From assembly GCA_963829355.1 (NCBI GenBank), contig CAWHHZ010000002.1, forward strand, positions 1-19,284: a stretch of 19,284 nucleotides of DNA, in the 5' to 3' direction. Positions 15,568-19,284 of the stretch are shown here, piece by piece. Origin of the DNA: CAWHHZ01 sp963829355 (GTDB lineage: Bacteria > Acidobacteriota > Thermoanaerobaculia > Gp7-AA8 > JAHWKK01). Within the stretch, counting starts at the first letter, position 1. Each line of letters begins with the position of its first letter. The position numbers and the translations under genes are program-made. Below the pieces are notes generated by a model. That model made no database searches and had not been told where the DNA came from. It worked only from the letters and a program-made list of their open reading frames with translations.

Positions 15568-16149
15568 TCACTTCGCCTTCCTGAGCATCCCGAACCGGTA
15601 GCTCCGTTCAGGAAAGACTCCCTCACTCACCGATCTCACATCTGAGACAGAAATGAAGGCGCGGGGATGAAGCTCGTTGATGATCTCGAGAGCGCGAGGC
15701 AACTGTTTCCGGGCAGCGATCGAGAAGATGAGTCTGACCTTTCCATTGACTCCCTCCGCCGCAAAGCTCGTCACGCCGAACTTCGATTCACTGAGCTTCT
15801 CGATCAGGTCCCGCGCGTCGTCTGATGTGATCACGCGAATGGCGACGTTGCCGAAAGCCAGTTTGCTCTCGATGGTCATTCCGACCATCGTGCCCGCGGC
15901 GAATCCGAGCGCGTAAGCGGTGAATGCCGCAATGTTGTCGAGGTGCTGGAAGATCTGTCGTATGGCGACGAGCCAGATGAGCACTTCGACAAAGCCGAGG
16001 ATGGGCGCAACCGAACGTTTTCCCCGGTTGAGCATGATGATCCGGATCGTGCCGACGCTGACGTCGCAGAGACGGGCAAGAAAGATCAGTACCGGGATGA
16101 CGATCCAGGTCATCACCCATGGGTCGATCGTGTCGATAATCGAAAACAA
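15568..16149 (-). CDS. UPF0316 membrane protein (DUF5698 with DUF2179 C-domain)
   Basis: The 193-residue product has an N-terminal membrane part with three likely helices (about 12-32, 47-66 and 73-93). The block FLARLCDVSVGTIRIIMLNRG followed by PILGFVEVLIWLVAIRQIF is the UPF0316 signature. A soluble DUF2179 domain follows at about 102-185 (GVTSFAAEGVNGKVRLIFSIA), a ligand-sensing type fold of unknown ligand. The protein starts with TTG at 16149-16147: AGGA sits 7 nt upstream and no in-frame ATG is available before residue 13 (PWVM). It is divergent from ahcY and followed by the DUF4149-like gene. Confidence 0.85.
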   Translation of the reverse strand: MFSIIDTIDPWVMTWIVIPVLIFLARLCDVSVGTIRIIMLNRGKRSVAPILGFVEVLIWLVAIRQIFQHLDNIAAFTAYALGFAAGTMVGMTIESKLAFGNVAIRVITSDDARDLIEKLSESKFGVTSFAAEGVNGKVRLIFSIAARKQLPRALEIINELHPRAFISVSDVRSVSEGVFPERSYRFGMLRKAK

Positions 16150-16156
16150 AAGCTGG

Positions 16157-16160
16157 TCCT
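16157..16160 (-). promoter_or_regulatory. Shine-Dalgarno deciding a TTG start
   Basis: AGGA (in GAAAGGACC) on the minus strand lies 7 nt before the TTG at 16149 and is the main support for a non-ATG start of the UPF0316 gene. Confidence 0.65.
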
Positions 16161-16231
16161 TTCTCGGGAGCTGAGCCCCGGATGCTGGGTATCCTACTGA
16201 AATAAGAGAAGCGCCGAGTCACTTTCTGATA

Positions 16232-16255
16232 ACGGGTTCTGAGACGAACCGTCTC
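16232..16255 (+). other. Two mutually exclusive hairpins in the ahcY leader
   Basis: ACGGGTTC (16232-16239) can pair with GAACCGT (16246-16252) with one bulged base, or GAGAC (16241-16245) can pair with GTCTC (16251-16255). The stems share bases, so only one can form. The 164-base gap between the UPF0316 start and ahcY must hold promoters for both. I could not match the leader to the core sequence of the known SAH riboswitch. Confidence 0.35.
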
Positions 16256-16300
16256 GCCCAGGCCGGAGAATCCCTCCCGAAACACTCAAACTATCTGACG

Positions 16301-16306
16301 AAGGAG
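16301..16306 (+). promoter_or_regulatory. Shine-Dalgarno of ahcY
   Basis: AAGGAG lies 7 nt before the ATG at 16314, a strong site consistent with a highly expressed housekeeping gene. Confidence 0.85.
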
Positions 16307-16313
16307 CTGTTGC

Positions 16314-17813
<1,500 letters not shown>

Positions 17814-17820
17814 GACACGA

Positions 17821-17846
17821 GAGGCCGGAGCAGTCGCTCCGGCCTC
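17821..17846 (+). terminator. ahcY terminator hairpin
   Basis: GAGGCCGGAGC (17821-17831), loop AGTC, and GCTCCGGCCTC (17836-17846) form a perfect 11-bp stem 7 nt after the stop. The T-tract is weak: a TTTT comes only after CAGCGCCC. Confidence 0.8.
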
Positions 17847-17874
17847 CAGCGCCCTTTTGCCGAAGTGCATGAAA

Positions 17875-17971
17875 GTCATCCTGAGAGGCCGTGAAGGATC
17901 GCGGTACGGCATGACTCGACCGAACTTCAGGCAAGATTCTCCACGCGATCCTTCGCTTCGCTCAGGATGAC
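17875..17971. repeat. Palindromic intergenic repeat, copy 2 (97 bp)
   Basis: GTCATCCTGAG (17875-17885) and CTCAGGATGAC (17961-17971) are perfect 11-base terminal inverted repeats. The inner arms GTGAAGGATCGCG and CGCGATCCTTCGC also match copy 1. The central part differs in length and sequence from copy 1, so the ends are conserved while the middle varies. As in copy 1, it follows closely behind a terminator hairpin and has the same orientation. No transposase is nearby. Confidence 0.9.
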
Positions 17972-18008
17972 AAACCGCCGCAACCTCGCGATCTGATAGC
18001 CTCCGCTC

Positions 18009-19277
18009 ATGGACCGTCTCTACGCCAGCCTGGACAGCGCAGTCGAATGGCTCGAACTCTTATCCTGCCGCCTCCTCTCTCGGGGGAGCTGCGCTGCTGA
18101 TCATCGCGGCCGGGCTGAGCTACTTCGTCACCCGCCGTTATCTTCTGCGACTTCTCTCGAATCTCGTTCGCAACTCGAAGTTCAAGTGGGACGATGTGCT
18201 GCTCCAGCACCGTGTCCTGCGCCGCGCGGCGCTCCTCGCACCCGTTCTGGTCCTTTACTTCGGGGTACAGCTCGTTCCTCACGTGGGCGAGAGCGTGGAA
18301 GCAGGCGTGTTGCGACTCATCCTCGCTCTCCTGACCATCGCGATCATCCTTCTGCTTAGTGCGATCCTCACGGCCATCAACCAGATTTACTCGCTCTACC
18401 CGATCTCGCAGAACCGGCCAATCAAGGGATACCTGCAGATCGTCAAGATCTTCGTATTCGTCCTCGGCGGCGTCCTCGCGATCGCCATCCTTCTGAATCG
18501 TTCCCCATTCTTCTTCCTCACCGGTATCGGCGCGATGACCGCGGTTCTTCTGCTGATCTTTCGCGACACGATTCTGTCGTTCATCGCAAGTCTCCAGATC
18601 GCGTCAACGACATGGTGCGGGTTGGCGACTGGATCGAGATGCCTCAGTACGGAGCCGACGGCGACGTCATCGACATGGCGCTGCACACAGTGAAGGTGCA
18701 GAACTGGGACAAGACGATCATCACGATTCCCACCTACAAACTGATCGAGGACTCGTTCAGGAATTGGCGGGGGATGAAGGAGTCAGGTGGAAGAAGGATC
18801 AAGCGGCCGATCTACATCGACATGTCCACGGTGAGATTTCTCGAGGACGACGACCTCGAGCGCTTCGAAAACTTCGTCCTCCTCGAACACTACATCGGTT
18901 CGAAGCGAAAGGAGCTGGAGGAGTACAACGCGCGGGTCAGCGGAAAAGCCGGCATGATTGCAAATGCGCGGCGGCTCACAAACCTCGGAACATTCAGGGC
19001 GTACCTGGTCAATTATCTGAGCCAGCATCCTGATATTAACTCCGAGGGGATGACGTTCCTGATCCGGCATCTGGAACCGGGACCGGAAGGTCTCCCCATG
19101 GAGATTTATGTGTTCGCCCGGACGACGGTCTGGAATGAGTACGAGAGAATTCAGGCGGACATCTTCGACCACGTTCTTGCGATCATTCACGAATTCGATC
19201 TGCGCGTTTTCCAGAAGCCTACGGGGTACGACTTCACATCATTTTCGCAGCGGATTCCGGCGGCCCTGAACAGATAA
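18009..19277 (+). pseudogene. ybdG: YbdG/MscM-type mechanosensitive channel, broken by two frameshifts
   Basis: Joined across two shifts, the frames give an inner-membrane MscS-family channel of about 420 residues, close to E. coli YbdG throughout. The segments are: MDRLYASLDSAVEWLEL (18009 to about 18059); then, one base later, YPAASSLGGAALLIIAAG, several membrane helices and TAVLLLIFRDTILSFIASLQIAS (about 18061-18605); then DMVRVGDWIEMPQYGADGDV, VKVQNWDKTIITIPTY, NWRGM, LTNLGTFRAYL and IQADIFDHVLAIIHEF to the stop at 19277. The first shift is an extra T near 18060; the second is a missing base near 18605, where the family has SNDMVRVGDW. The shifts cancel. Either the gene is inactive or the assembly has two indel errors. 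Conservation of every block afterwards favours a recent break or sequencing error. Such channels open on membrane tension during osmotic downshock. Confidence 0.88.
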
Positions 19278-19284
19278 GGCAGAC

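Noticed and set aside
16150..16313. SAH (ahcY) riboswitch
   Set aside because: The conserved GGAGCGUUGC...CAGGCUCGG type core is not present in the leader.

Overview
This 19.3 kb, G+C-rich stretch of bacterial chromosome is almost fully coding and carries ordinary housekeeping and envelope genes. The organism has an outer membrane: there is a TamB-like translocation protein beside an Omp85 (BamA/TamA) protein with a signal peptide, a beta-barrel and a C-terminal phenylalanine. An operon of an ECF sigma factor, a zinc-finger anti-sigma and a small secretin-like protein, together with intergenic elements whose translation gives 'ILSEAKD' or 'HPERSEG' peptides, would fit Acidobacteriota or a neighbouring soil phylum. 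That placement is an inference; there is no rRNA or other taxonomic marker here.

Layout. 1-253 (-) is the N-terminal part of a DUF962/Mpo1-like membrane protein. 341-574 (+) is a small coiled-coil protein that ends 5 nt from the convergent Omp85 gene. 580-8934 (-) is a tight three-gene unit read glycerate 2-kinase (gckA), then tamB, then the Omp85 gene, with spacings of 7 nt and -1 nt. 8935-9236 is a divergent intergenic region holding an array of 13 octamers. 9237-10535 (+) is a membrane-bound HAMP-GGDEF diguanylate cyclase. It converges with 10593-12855 (-), purD followed by a CDF zinc transporter. The two convergent genes share an A/T-rich inverted repeat that supplies both stop codons. 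12997-14818 (+) is the sigma, anti-sigma and secretin-like operon, whose genes overlap by 1-4 nt, followed by a strong terminator. 14856-16149 (-) is a UPF0316 membrane protein followed by a DUF4149-like membrane protein whose tail is read from a repeat element. 16314-17813 (+) is ahcY with its own terminator. 18009-19277 (+) is a YbdG/MscM-type mechanosensitive channel gene broken by two opposite single-base frameshifts.

Functionally, the window combines outer-membrane biogenesis (TamB with Omp85), central metabolism (glycerate phosphorylation, purine synthesis, S-adenosylhomocysteine recycling), envelope or stress signalling (ECF operon, c-di-GMP synthesis, mechanosensing) and zinc efflux. 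I found no CRISPR array, prophage, transposase or tRNA. The least ordinary material is the mini-secretin attached to a sigma/anti-sigma pair, the Omp85 with about seven POTRA repeats in a tamB operon, and four kinds of short repeat at gene borders, one of which has been captured as the C-terminus of a membrane protein.
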